DNA of 21,488 bases from CAZPBO01 sp964584815 (GTDB lineage: Bacteria > Planctomycetota > SKW154): assembly GCA_964584815.1 (NCBI GenBank), contig CAZPBO010000043.1, positions 1 to 21,488 of the forward strand, written 5' to 3'. The notes under the pieces were generated by a model, which saw only the letters and a program-made list of their open reading frames with translations, had not been told where the DNA came from and did not search any database. The position numbers and the translations under genes are program-made. This document shows positions 1-8,111 of the stretch, piece after piece. Numbering within the stretch: the stretch's first letter is position 1; each line of letters begins with the position of its first letter.

Positions 1-78
1 CCCGTTTTGCGTATTTTGCTGGATTTGCTTTTGGGAGTCAAGAGCATTGACAAAGTCGGAAGCGTCGCGGCACCTTGA
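1..78 (+). CDS. possible 3' end of an upstream gene (partial, doubtful)
   Basis: Frame 1 is open from the window edge to a TGA at 76-78 and would encode the last 25 residues of a protein, with a hydrophobic stretch (VLRILLDLLLG). No family can be recognised from so short a piece. In related oxidoreductase clusters the gene next to the [2Fe-2S] and FAD subunits often encodes a DAO-type FAD amine oxidase, but this fragment has no feature that shows it. Frames 2 and 3 also stay open for a while (to 106 and 50), so the frame choice is uncertain. Confidence 0.2.
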   Translation, partial: PVLRILLDLLLGVKSIDKVGSVAAP

Positions 79-102
79 GTGGGATGCGATTCGGGGTGGT
101 GC

Positions 103-131
103 TTGAAAGGACGATGCTGGGAGGGTAACAT
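103..131 (+). promoter_or_regulatory. sigma70-like promoter upstream of the [2Fe-2S]/FAD oxidoreductase genes
   Basis: TTGAAA (103-108) and TAACAT (126-131) are separated by exactly 17 bases. The -35 matches 5 of 6 consensus bases and the -10 matches 4 of 6, including the key A and final T. Transcription would start near 138, leaving a short leader that contains an AAGGGA ribosome-binding site at 146-151 before the ATG at 160. The promoter assignment is inference from the motif. Confidence 0.4.
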
Positions 132-159
132 AACAGAGCAGCGATAAGGGACGCTACCA

Positions 160-471
160 ATGCGTATCAGGAATCATCCGATTCTGAAGTTCAAGAAAGG
201 AAAGAAGGTGGAGTTTTATTTTGAGGGGCGGCGGATGTGGGGATATGAGGGGGAGAGTGTTGCGGCGGCGTTGATTGCAAACGGTGTTCATATCTTCCGT
301 CATAGCAAGCGAGATAAGCGTCCACGCGGCTTTTTCTGCGCCATAGGTAGATGCGCTTCTTGCAATATGGTGGTGGACGGTGTTCCAAATGTGCGGGTCT
401 GCGTGACGCCCCTGAGGGAGGGGATGCGTGTTGAGGTGCAGAAAGGCAGAGGGAGGTTGTTTAATGCGTGA
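160..471 (+). CDS. [2Fe-2S]-binding protein, HcnA / oxidase small-subunit type
   Basis: A 103-residue ferredoxin-fold protein of the Fer2_4 type. Cysteines at 60, 65, 68 and 81 (C-x4-C-x2-C-x12-C) form a plant-type [2Fe-2S] cluster site. The family supplies an electron-transfer subunit, or the N-terminal domain of the alpha subunit, in sarcosine oxidase, opine oxidases, hydrogen cyanide synthase (HcnA) and dye-linked proline dehydrogenases. The gene is preceded by AAGGGA nine bases upstream of the ATG. Its stop codon lies 6 bases past the start of the FAD subunit gene, so the two are almost certainly co-translated and form one complex. The physiological substrate (sarcosine, proline, glycine or an opine) cannot be told from this subunit. 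Confidence 0.85.
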   Translation: MRIRNHPILKFKKGKKVEFYFEGRRMWGYEGESVAAALIANGVHIFRHSKRDKRPRGFFCAIGRCASCNMVVDGVPNVRVCVTPLREGMRVEVQKGRGRLFNA

Positions 472-2323
472 GGTGGAGGTGCTGGTGATAGGTGGGGGAC
501 CTGCGGGTATGAGCGCGGCGGCTGAAGCCGCCTCTCTCGGCTGCGAGGTTTTGCTGGTTGAGGACAAGGAGCGTCTGGGCGGACAACTCATCAAGCAGAC
601 CCATATGTTCTTCGGCTCGCGAGAGGAGCACGCAGGAACACGCGGCTATGAGATAGCGAAACTCCTTGAGAATGAGGTGCGAGAACGAGGGGTTGAGGTG
701 CTGTGTGGCACCACAGCAACAGGCATTTTTGATGGGAACATAGTTGGCTTAACTGACGGGGAGAAGTATTTCTGCGTGCGGGCAAGGAGGATAATTGCGG
801 CGACAGGTGCGTATGAGAATGCGCTGGCGTTTGAGGGTGCGGATTTGCCGGGGGTGTTCGGGGCAGGTGGTGTGCAGACGCTTATGAATGTGGAGGGTGT
901 TCTACCGGGGAAGCGGTTTGTGATGGTGGGGGCGGGGAATATAGGTTTGATAGTGTCGTATCAGTTGTTGCAGGCGGGGGCGGAGGTGGTGTGCATAGTG
1001 GAGGCGGCGGACAGGGTAGGTGGGTATGAGGTTCACGCGGCGAAGGTGCGTCGCCACGGTGTGCCGATTCTGCTTTCTCACACGGTGGTGAAGGCTTTGG
1101 GCGAAGAGCGCGTTGAGGGCGCTGTGCTGGCTGAGGCGAAGGACTTCAAGCCTGTTGCGGGGACGGAGTTTGAGGTTGCCTGTGATGCGATATGTGTGGC
1201 GGTGGGGCTATCGCCGCTTATTGACCTGTTGGCGCAGGCGGGCTGTAAGGTGGTTTATTCGGGGGCGTTGGGGGGGTATGTGGCGTGGCACAATGAGGAT
1301 ATGCGGACAAGCGTTGAGGGGATATATGTGGCGGGGGATGCAAGCGGTATAGAGGAGGCGTCAACGGCGATGCTGGAGGGGCGGATAGCGGGTTGTGCGG
1401 TGGCGCGTTCTTTGGGGAAGGGTGGTGATGATGCGGGGAGGCGTCTTGAGGAGTTCAAGGGGCGGTTGGCGGAGTTGCGCGGGGGACCATTTGGCGCGAA
1501 AGCGAGAGCGGGGAAGGGGGAGTTGTGGGGGGTGGAGTTGGCGGGTTCGCGGTTGAGCAAGCCTGACAGGCAACCCGCCTTTTCTGCGGAGCGCAAAAAC
1601 GGCTTTGTCGCCGTCATAGAGTGCCCACAGCACATTCCTTGCAATCCGTGTGTGGAGGCGTGTCCACAGGGCGCGATACGGATAGAAGGGGACATAAACG
1701 GTCTGCCGGTTTTGGATGAGGAGAGGTGCACGGGATGCGGGCGCTGTATGCTTGAGTGTCCTGGACTAGCGATATTTTTGGTTCGTGACAATGGCGATGG
1801 AACAGGCACCGTGGCTGTGCCGTGGGAGATGCTGCCAATACCCAAGAAGGGTGAGAAGGTGGTAGCCACAAACCGCAATGGATTGTTCGTATGTGAGGCG
1901 GAAGTAGAGCGTGTGGTGAGGAAGAAGGGAAGGGCGGCGGTCTATCTGCGTGTGAGGAGTGAGCATCTTGATGAGGTGCGTTGTTTTGCGGTGGGTGAGC
2001 GTGTTGGGGCGCTTTTCGTGAGGAGACCTTATAAAGGCGGGTTTGCGGATGATGTGCTGATATGTCGCTGCGAGGATGTCTGGCGGAGTCAGATAGAAGA
2101 GTTGCTCAAGGCGGGCTACACATCGTTTGAGGAGATAAAACGGATACTGCGTTGCGGGATGGGACCCTGCCAGGGCAAGACCTGCCAGAGGCTGGTGCTT
2201 GGGTTGATAGCAGCGCATAGAGGATGCAAATTGGGAGACCTTTCACCGCAAAGGAGCCGCAGTCCTGTTAGACCCACCCCACTTTCTGTGTTCGCAAACT
2301 ATCAAGGTGAAGGAAAAGATTAA
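464..2323 (+). CDS. FAD/NAD(P)-dependent oxidoreductase with two [4Fe-4S] sites and a BFD-like [2Fe-2S] site
   Basis: A 619-residue flavoprotein. An N-terminal FAD Rossmann motif GGGPAG (residues 10-15) is followed by a second nucleotide-binding motif (GAGNIG, about residue 155) and a C-terminal FAD motif (YVAGDASG). A ferredoxin insert carries C387, C393, C396, C400 and C422, C425, C428, C432. A BFD-like [2Fe-2S] domain carries C534, C536, C564 and C569. The Arg/Pro-rich tail (RSPVRPTPL) is typical of HcnB / sarcosine-oxidase-alpha relatives. I chose the ATG at 464 because GGGAGG lies 7 bases upstream (451-456); an in-frame ATG at 428 would sit deep in the preceding gene. The protein would pass electrons from an oxidised amine or amino acid through flavin and clusters to a carrier. 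A catalytic partner subunit is not visible. The gene ends in a 3-base overlap with the convergent kinase gene. Confidence 0.85.
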   Translation: MREVEVLVIGGGPAGMSAAAEAASLGCEVLLVEDKERLGGQLIKQTHMFFGSREEHAGTRGYEIAKLLENEVRERGVEVLCGTTATGIFDGNIVGLTDGEKYFCVRARRIIAATGAYENALAFEGADLPGVFGAGGVQTLMNVEGVLPGKRFVMVGAGNIGLIVSYQLLQAGAEVVCIVEAADRVGGYEVHAAKVRRHGVPILLSHTVVKALGEERVEGAVLAEAKDFKPVAGTEFEVACDAICVAVGLSPLIDLLAQAGCKVVYSGALGGYVAWHNEDMRTSVEGIYVAGDASGIEEASTAMLEGRIAGCAVARSLGKGGDDAGRRLEEFKGRLAELRGGPFGAKARAGKGELWGVELAGSRLSKPDRQPAFSAERKNGFVAVIECPQHIPCNPCVEACPQGAIRIEGDINGLPVLDEERCTGCGRCMLECPGLAIFLVRDNGDGTGTVAVPWEMLPIPKKGEKVVATNRNGLFVCEAEVERVVRKKGRAAVYLRVRSEHLDEVRCFAVGERVGALFVRRPYKGGFADDVLICRCEDVWRSQIEELLKAGYTSFEEIKRILRCGMGPCQGKTCQRLVLGLIAAHRGCKLGDLSPQRSRSPVRPTPLSVFANYQGEGKD

Positions 2324-5300
2324 TGCCTACCACCGTGTCTGCCGGGTTTCCAGCCGCCGGGTGGACGACCGCCGGGTCCCCATCCGCCAGGCGGTGGGTT
2401 ACCAGGTCCCCATCGTTTCCATCGGTCACGAATGCGCTCGGCTTCATCCAGTATTCCCCGCAATTCCTCTGCACTGCTTGCCTTAAGCAGTTCGTTCTTC
2501 AAGCGGTTGTATGCCCACGGGGAAAGTTGTTTCGCATCCTTAAGAAGTGAACGCATCCGCTCTTTGTCCTCCTTTGTTACCCCTTTGCAGTTTTTCTCCA
2601 CCTCCTTAACCACCTCGTCAAGGTCTGCTACTCCTTTGCCGTAGTAGTCTTCTGCTTTTTTGATGCGTCTGCGCAGTTCTCTTAAGTTTTTCGCTTTTTT
2701 GTAGCCGTTGCAGAGTCCCTCATATGCTCTGTCGCCGAATTCTTGGGCAGCAGAAAGCGTTTTACGCATTCTCTCCTCGTCCCTGCGGGTGACCCCAGAG
2801 ATGCGTTTTTTCACCTCCTTGACCACCTCGTCTATGTCCTGAAGGTGTCTGGGGGCTTTTTTGACAATGTGCTTTTTTTGCTTTTTGAGCCAGTCGGGGT
2901 CAATTCTGCCGGTGATTTTGATGGAGGTTATAAGGAAGCCGTCATATTCTCTGTCGCCGCGGGCACGGATGGTGACGCATCCTTTCTTGAACTCGCTGTG
3001 GCTGCCCTGAGCGACCAGTTTTGGACCCTGATAAAGTCTTATGTAGGAGCCTTTGCGAACGACTTTGATTTTGTAGATTTTGCCGCGCTTAGGCAGATAA
3101 AGATGGTCGGTGCAGCCGGAGAAGGAGCGGACGAGTTCGGTCTCCCAGTGGTCGCCTTTGAGCCGCCGCGCCGCGTAAATCAGATACCACCCCCTCAACT
3201 TGCGGAACTTAATGCGCAGGTTTTCTTCCCGCACTCCTATCGCCGCGACATAGTAGAAATCACCAGAATCGCATATCAGAGTGTGAATTCCCCATCCAGA
3301 TATCGCCTCAATGATGTATTCAACGGTTATGTTGCCCTCAAACACAACGGGCAATGTGATTGTGCAATCGTGCAGTTTAAGGTAGACTTTCCTACCACGG
3401 GGTATGAGTTCCCAGCATTCAGCGGTGACAGTGTTGACTTTCTTGCCAAGGCGGCGGTTTTTGTGAAGGCTCGCCCAGACATTGTTTATGAACTCCTCGC
3501 CGCGTTTCTCGTGATTGTAGAGCCAGTCCTTTAGTTGCTCTTTGGTGGAGAAATCGTATGTGATGGTATAAACGCCTCTTGATTTTCGCTCAATGGATGA
3601 AGCGTGAAGGATTCCACGCAGCAATGCGAGGTTTTCATCTTTTGGTGTGCGGCTTGGCTTAGGGGATGTGAGTTTACTCGCCACCAGTTGGGCGCGTTTC
3701 TCAAGCAATTGGCGCTGCTGTTGCGGAAGAATGTCGCCCCAATTCGCTTCAATCTGTGATATGAGTGCGTCGGCTTCATCCCAGCGCCGTTTTTTGATGA
3801 GCCGTTCCAGTTTTGCGAAGGCGGACTTTATCTGGTGCTCGCGGGCGTAAGTGGCGATTTCGGCTGCGAGGTTGCGCCAGACGCGCACATAATGGAGAGG
3901 TGCTGCTGTTGCCTCATAAGGTTTGTTTGGTGCTCGCACCTCCTTCAGCGCCTTCTTGAACCCCGGTGCCACCTCCTCAAACAGGTCTTTAGCGCGTTCA
4001 AACTCACCACGCACAAAGTCAATATACGCCATCGCCACCTTCAATGTCCTCTCATCAACTTTTGCCTCGCGCGCTTTCGCCTCAAAGAACCCTTTATCCA
4101 AGCGGAAAACCGATATCTCATAATCCATTGATGCCGACTTTAAGCGGATGGTGTAGGGCTTCCTCCCTTTCATTACCTGAAACTTCTCCGGCTCATCATC
4201 TCCTGAAAGCAGCACATCTATCGCCTTTTTCTGCGACTCCTTCTCAAGATAATTTATGACGGAGTTCACGACCGTTGCTATGGCGCGAATGTCGTTGATG
4301 AAAGCGGTCATCTCCGCTGCCGCGGGACCGTTTTTGCGTGCTTCCGCTTCCCTCAGAAGCGTCTCAATGTCCAGTTTCCTCATCGCTTCTTTTATGGAGG
4401 CGTAGAAGAGACGGGCTTCCTCCTCAAATTTGCGCAGTTTGGCGAGCGTTTTTTCCTCCGCCAATTTCTTATTTATGGAGTCGTGGAGTTGGGCGAGGTG
4501 CTTCTGCAGGGCAGGATGGCAGCGCGGTCTGGCTGCTTCCACCGCCGCTAATGCATCCTTCAATCTCCCATCAGATACCATTTTTTCGGCACGCCAGAGT
4601 GCTTCCTCACTCTTGCGCTGCCACAACGCATCTATTGCTTCGGCTTTGCGTTTCGCATACCCCTCCTTGTCGGTTCCAACAACGCCTGATGCGAAGTTAA
4701 GCAGCGTATCTATCGCATCCTTAAATCGCCCCTCATTTGCCAGTCTTTCCGATTCGGCTTCTACTTTCTGCCAGTCATCCTCAAGTTTAATGAGGATTTT
4801 GGATGCTTTTTCACGGGCTGCTGCCGCCGCCTTCGTCCCAGCATATGTCTCCGCCACATCCCTCAACCTCTTCACCGCCTCCCCCACTTTTTCGGGATTG
4901 CGCCTGATGAAGTCTTCCACCGCCTCCAGTGCGCGCTTCGCCACCATCTCTTCCATAGGTTCGCCTCTGGGAGGCTTTACAGGATGCACAGGTTCCACCT
5001 TCCTTGGAGGCGTCTTAGGAATCCGCACATGTTTTTTAGGCGGTGTTATGGGTCTCTTCTGGGATACGGTTGGCTGCTTTGTGGGTGTGGGGCGCTTTCC
5101 CGATGAGAAGGCGGCGATTAGGGCGATGATTAGGGCGACGGCTACGGCTGCGACGGCGCCGAAGAGCCATAGCGGCTTTTGGGGACGGTCAGGAGTCGGC
5201 GCCACCGCCGCGCGTGCCACAGCAGGACGCCTCAAAGCCTCAAGTGTTGCGTCTATCTCCGCCATCACCTGCTCACAGGTCTGCGGACGCATACGCGGGT

Positions 5301-6330
5301 CTCTGGCGCACAGGCGCTTTATCAGGCGCAGAACAGGTGGTGGGATTCGCTGAATGTCCTCCCGCGCAACCCGTAGCCCGCTTTGCGCCACAAGAACCAT
5401 CACCTCCATCGCACTCTTCCTTGTGCCGTAGGGTTTTTTGCCCGTTAGCATAAAGTAGAGTGTTGCACCAAGGCTGTAGATGTCGGTTCGGTGGTCAACG
5501 CTGGATGTGTCCACCACCTGCTCAGGACTCATATAATGCGGGGTTCCCATAACCTGCCCCGCCAGTGTCACCGCCGAATCAGACCCCGCTACCCCCGTGC
5601 GTTTTGCTAACCCCAAGTCGGTCAGTTTCACCTGCTCATCAGGTGTCAACATTATGTTTTCAGGCTTTATGTCGCGATGAATAATGCCGTTTCTGTGGGC
5701 GTAGGCGAGAGCATCAGCAACCTGACGCGCGATGTTCAGAGCACGCTCCGCATCCATCGGTCCTTCATCTGTGACGATGTCAAAGACTGTGCGCCCCCTG
5801 ACCAACTCCATAGAGAAAAAGTAGAAATTGCCCTCACGGGCGACATCAAAGATGCGCACTATGTTGGGATGGTTAAGCGCCCCTGCCGCACGCGCCTCCC
5901 TCAAAAAACGCTCCACATAGGTCTTGTCATCACTCAACTTGTGTGACAGGACTTTGAGCGCCACCTCTCGTTCCATTGACAACTGCAGCGCCTTGTAGAC
6001 CGTGCCCATTCCGCCCCGCCCCAAAACCGAAAGCACCTTATAGCCCGCTATCGTGCGACCCACAAGGTTCTCTTCCACAGGTGTATCAGCCCTCTCTTTT
6101 GTCACATCAGGAGAAATAGCCTCCACCACCCGTGCCGTAAAATCCGCCCCTGTTCCTATCCCTTCAAACACCGTCTGCAGACGATACTGAAAACCGTAGG
6201 CTTCCTGAAACTCCGCCGCGCACTCGGGGCATCCACGCAGGTGTTCCTCAACCTCTTGCTGTTGTTTCTCGTCCAACTCTTCGTCAAGATATGCCTGTAT
6301 CAACTCCTCCCAACGCGGATCGCACCCCAT
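2320..6330 (-). CDS. membrane Ser/Thr protein kinase with N-terminal zinc anti-sigma domain and large C-terminal sensor
   Basis: A 1336-residue multidomain protein. Residues 1-40 carry a zf-HC2 anti-sigma motif (C3, H30, C34, C37). Residues 97-365 are a complete Hanks-type kinase: glycine loop GRGGMGTV (104-111), K126, E145, HRDIKPEN (218-225), DLG (238-240), SPE (268-270). A proline/lysine linker and one membrane segment (about 387-408) follow. Residues about 455-890 are helical and charged. Residues about 915-1145 are beta-rich and resemble a concanavalin/DUF1080-like sandwich. Residues 1166-1300 are two copies of a 65-residue helical repeat, and the tail is Gly/Pro/Trp-rich. GGAGGTG lies just upstream of the ATG, and the ECF sigma gene ends 20 bases before it. 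The inferred role is a transmembrane sensor that sequesters or releases the neighbouring sigma factor and phosphorylates targets. Kinase identity is certain; the sensor ligand is unknown. Confidence 0.92.
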   Translation of the reverse strand: MGCDPRWEELIQAYLDEELDEKQQQEVEEHLRGCPECAAEFQEAYGFQYRLQTVFEGIGTGADFTARVVEAISPDVTKERADTPVEENLVGRTIAGYKVLSVLGRGGMGTVYKALQLSMEREVALKVLSHKLSDDKTYVERFLREARAAGALNHPNIVRIFDVAREGNFYFFSMELVRGRTVFDIVTDEGPMDAERALNIARQVADALAYAHRNGIIHRDIKPENIMLTPDEQVKLTDLGLAKRTGVAGSDSAVTLAGQVMGTPHYMSPEQVVDTSSVDHRTDIYSLGATLYFMLTGKKPYGTRKSAMEVMVLVAQSGLRVAREDIQRIPPPVLRLIKRLCARDPRMRPQTCEQVMAEIDATLEALRRPAVARAAVAPTPDRPQKPLWLFGAVAAVAVALIIALIAAFSSGKRPTPTKQPTVSQKRPITPPKKHVRIPKTPPRKVEPVHPVKPPRGEPMEEMVAKRALEAVEDFIRRNPEKVGEAVKRLRDVAETYAGTKAAAAAREKASKILIKLEDDWQKVEAESERLANEGRFKDAIDTLLNFASGVVGTDKEGYAKRKAEAIDALWQRKSEEALWRAEKMVSDGRLKDALAAVEAARPRCHPALQKHLAQLHDSINKKLAEEKTLAKLRKFEEEARLFYASIKEAMRKLDIETLLREAEARKNGPAAAEMTAFINDIRAIATVVNSVINYLEKESQKKAIDVLLSGDDEPEKFQVMKGRKPYTIRLKSASMDYEISVFRLDKGFFEAKAREAKVDERTLKVAMAYIDFVRGEFERAKDLFEEVAPGFKKALKEVRAPNKPYEATAAPLHYVRVWRNLAAEIATYAREHQIKSAFAKLERLIKKRRWDEADALISQIEANWGDILPQQQRQLLEKRAQLVASKLTSPKPSRTPKDENLALLRGILHASSIERKSRGVYTITYDFSTKEQLKDWLYNHEKRGEEFINNVWASLHKNRRLGKKVNTVTAECWELIPRGRKVYLKLHDCTITLPVVFEGNITVEYIIEAISGWGIHTLICDSGDFYYVAAIGVREENLRIKFRKLRGWYLIYAARRLKGDHWETELVRSFSGCTDHLYLPKRGKIYKIKVVRKGSYIRLYQGPKLVAQGSHSEFKKGCVTIRARGDREYDGFLITSIKITGRIDPDWLKKQKKHIVKKAPRHLQDIDEVVKEVKKRISGVTRRDEERMRKTLSAAQEFGDRAYEGLCNGYKKAKNLRELRRRIKKAEDYYGKGVADLDEVVKEVEKNCKGVTKEDKERMRSLLKDAKQLSPWAYNRLKNELLKASSAEELRGILDEAERIRDRWKRWGPGNPPPGGWGPGGRPPGGWKPGRHGGRH
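2323..2412 (-). repeat. Gly/Pro/Trp-rich low-complexity tail of the kinase
   Basis: The last 30 residues of the kinase are built from short WGPG, PPGGW and KPGRHGG units. On the DNA they appear as repeated CCGCCGGGT-like words. Such tails often bind surfaces or polymers or remain disordered; no function can be assigned here. Confidence 0.6.
2431..2622 (-). repeat. second copy of the 71-residue-spaced helical repeat in the kinase
   Basis: Residues 1237-1300 of the kinase align without gaps to residues 1166-1229, at a constant offset of 71. Shared words are DEVVKEV, a GVT-D-ERMR pattern, and AY and EL-AE positions. About 29 of 65 positions are identical by hand count. Confidence 0.8.
2641..2835 (-). 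repeat. first copy of the 71-residue-spaced helical repeat in the kinase
   Basis: Residues 1166-1230 of the kinase form the upstream copy of the duplicated segment, beginning IDEVVKEV. Each copy reads as two or three amphipathic helices rich in Lys, Arg and Glu. The copies are separated by about 6 residues. I do not recognise the repeat as a named family. Confidence 0.8.
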
Positions 6331-6350
6331 CTATCCACCTCCAACTGTTT

Positions 6351-6890
6351 TCACATGTAACGGCGCAAGCGTTCCCTCAACTGCTTCATTCCGCGATAAA
6401 CCAATCCCCTCACCACATCCTTTGTCGTTCCCAGAAAATCGGCTATCTCCTGATAGCCTTTTTTGCCCCATAAACGCATCGTTAAAACGACTTGGAATTT
6501 ATCGGGCATTTCCGCCAGCGCTGCGGTCACAATCTTTTCCGCTTCGCCAGCATCGTTCAGCGACGCGCTTATCTGCTCGCGACTCATCACCTGCTCCAGT
6601 CGTTTCAATGTCGCCCGCTCGCGCGCACGCCTGCGCTGCAAGTCCTTCACCGTCCCAAATGTTATTCGCGAAAGCCAGTTGGCAAACTTCTCGGGTTCCT
6701 TCAACTGCGCAAGCCGCCTGTAGGCTTTCAAAAACGCGTCCTGGGCAACATCCTCCGCATCGTGAATATCTCCCAGTAACGCATACGCCATACTCACCAC
6801 AAGCCCCCTGTATTTCTCCACAAGCATACCAAAAGCGAACGCATCGCCTCCGAGGGCGCCTGCTACAAGTTTCACATCATCTACACCCAC
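6351..6890 (-). CDS. ECF-type RNA polymerase sigma factor
   Basis: A 179-residue sigma factor. Region 2 (the stretch starting DAFAFGMLVEKYRG and containing DAEDVAQDAFLKAYRRL) binds core polymerase and the -10 element. Region 4 (starting about MPDKFQVVLTMRLWGKKGYQEI) binds the -35 element, and its helix-turn-helix ends with VYRGMKQLRERL. I prefer the GTG at 6890, with AGGGG six bases upstream. A longer frame from a GTG at 6938 has no ribosome-binding site and adds residues atypical of the family. The kinase with the anti-sigma zinc motif starts 20 bases downstream, so the pair is likely co-expressed, with the kinase acting as its anti-sigma partner. The aminotransferase gene ends 63 bases upstream. 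Confidence 0.9.
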   Translation of the reverse strand: MGVDDVKLVAGALGGDAFAFGMLVEKYRGLVVSMAYALLGDIHDAEDVAQDAFLKAYRRLAQLKEPEKFANWLSRITFGTVKDLQRRRARERATLKRLEQVMSREQISASLNDAGEAEKIVTAALAEMPDKFQVVLTMRLWGKKGYQEIADFLGTTKDVVRGLVYRGMKQLRERLRRYM

Positions 6891-6953
6891 AGAAGACCCC
6901 TTTTTGAGTCCCCCAAGGCGCCCCAAGTATAGTCGCACCCAGGGCGCTTTGCG

Positions 6954-8111
6954 TCACACAACTTTTTTCGCCTTCAACCGCGCTGCCGCCTCCTCTATCC
7001 TCTCAAACGGCTCCACCAACGCAAACCTCACCCACCCTGCCCCGCTTCTGTCCCCACCCGCGCACAGCCACGAACCAGGCATACAGACAACACCTGTCCT
7101 CTCCAGTAGTTTTAACGCAAAATCCACATCGTTTTCCTTCACTTCACACCATATATAAAATGTGCCTTCCGGCTCAAGTGGTGAAAGCCCCGCACTCCGC
7201 AGACCATCCAGCAGCACATCCGCCATTTGTCGCCACATAAGACGCAGTTTTTCTGAATGCTTCTCATCAAGCAGCGCTGCTGCTGCTGCGTCCTGCACGA
7301 AATCCGGCGGTCCTGAATCTATGTTGGTTTTCAGTCGCCGCAGCGCCTTTATCAACCTCTCATCTCCCGCCGCAAAGCCTATTCTGTAGTTTGCCATCAG
7401 CGAACGCTTGGACAGACTGAAAACCGAAATAATCCCATCTAACCCGAACTGGAGCGCTGATTTCGGCTTCTCCTTAAACCATATGTCAATGTAGGCTTCA
7501 TCAGATACAAGCCACAAGTTGTGACGACGGCAGAAAGCCACCGCTTCTTCCAAAAAGTCAGATGGTGCAACGCGTGTTGTGGGATTGCTGGGGTAGTTGA
7601 TATAAAGGTAGCGGGCGCGGTTTAAGATAGCCTGTGGCACAGCGCTCAAATCCGGCAGAAAACCGTTCTCCTTACGCAGCGGCAGGATGTGGGCGACCCC
7701 GCCTGCGAAGTGAACCCCGCGCCACGCAGGCGCATACCCAGGACTTGTCACAAGCGCCGCGTCGCCTGCGTCAAGCAGCGCAAACGGCAGATGGAAGATG
7801 AGTTCTTTTGAGCCGATGGCGGCGATGATGTTCCCTGTAGGGTCGGCTTTTACGCCGAAGCGGCGTTCAAGAAACTGCGCAGCCGCCTCCCTGAAAACCT
7901 TACTCCCCTCATACTGCGGATATCCACTCCTTCTGTGACGCAAAAGCCCCTGTTGTGCCGCCTCCACCACCACATCAGGCACTTCTAATTTTGGACTTCC
8001 AACCCCGAGGTCTATCACATCCTCTCCCGCCTGGCGCATTTGCGCCACCCTGTCCTCAAGCACGGCAAAAGGGTATTTCTCAAGTTGCATTAAGCGTGCC
8101 GCGACTTTCAT
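6954..8111 (-). CDS. PLP-dependent class I/II aminotransferase, DapL/DapC-like
   Basis: A 385-residue fold-type I aminotransferase of normal length. Visible motifs are the N-terminal DLGVGSP, the substrate/PLP segment NYPSNPTT (N176, P177), DEAY (D204-Y207), the Schiff-base lysine K235 in SLSK, and R243 in the RIGF segment. The closest families I recognise are LL-diaminopimelate aminotransferase (DapL) and succinyldiaminopimelate aminotransferase (DapC), which act in lysine and peptidoglycan synthesis. Alanine or aspartate aminotransferases of the same fold cannot be excluded. The start codon overlaps the stop of the UDP-glucose dehydrogenase gene as ATGA (8108-8111), so translation is probably coupled. 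No other lysine-pathway gene is nearby, so the assignment rests on motifs only. Confidence 0.85.
   Translation of the reverse strand: MKVAARLMQLEKYPFAVLEDRVAQMRQAGEDVIDLGVGSPKLEVPDVVVEAAQQGLLRHRRSGYPQYEGSKVFREAAAQFLERRFGVKADPTGNIIAAIGSKELIFHLPFALLDAGDAALVTSPGYAPAWRGVHFAGGVAHILPLRKENGFLPDLSAVPQAILNRARYLYINYPSNPTTRVAPSDFLEEAVAFCRRHNLWLVSDEAYIDIWFKEKPKSALQFGLDGIISVFSLSKRSLMANYRIGFAAGDERLIKALRRLKTNIDSGPPDFVQDAAAAALLDEKHSEKLRLMWRQMADVLLDGLRSAGLSPLEPEGTFYIWCEVKENDVDFALKLLERTGVVCMPGSWLCAGGDRSGAGWVRFALVEPFERIEEAAARLKAKKVV

Noticed and set aside
47..75. A perfect TTGACA at 47-52 as a promoter -35
   Set aside because: No -10-like hexamer lies 16-18 bases downstream (GCACCT at the 17-base position).
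1255..1878. A 207-residue open frame on the - strand in the FAD oxidoreductase gene
   Set aside because: Antisense to cysteine motifs of the ferredoxin insert, which fix the real frame.
2743..3534. A 263-residue open frame on the + strand opposite the kinase gene
   Set aside because: It lies antisense to a kinase region with clear domain structure and repeats, has no ribosome-binding site worth naming, and its product is of no recognisable family.
4430..5353. A 307-residue open frame on the + strand opposite the kinase
   Set aside because: Antisense to the membrane linker and the C-terminal part of the kinase domain; Ser/Ala-rich product typical of reverse-strand shadows in GC-rich DNA.
6891..6953. 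TATACT (minus strand, near 6930) as a promoter for the sigma factor
   Set aside because: The -10 resembles consensus but no -35 lies at a plausible distance, so the sigma gene may simply be read through from the operon.
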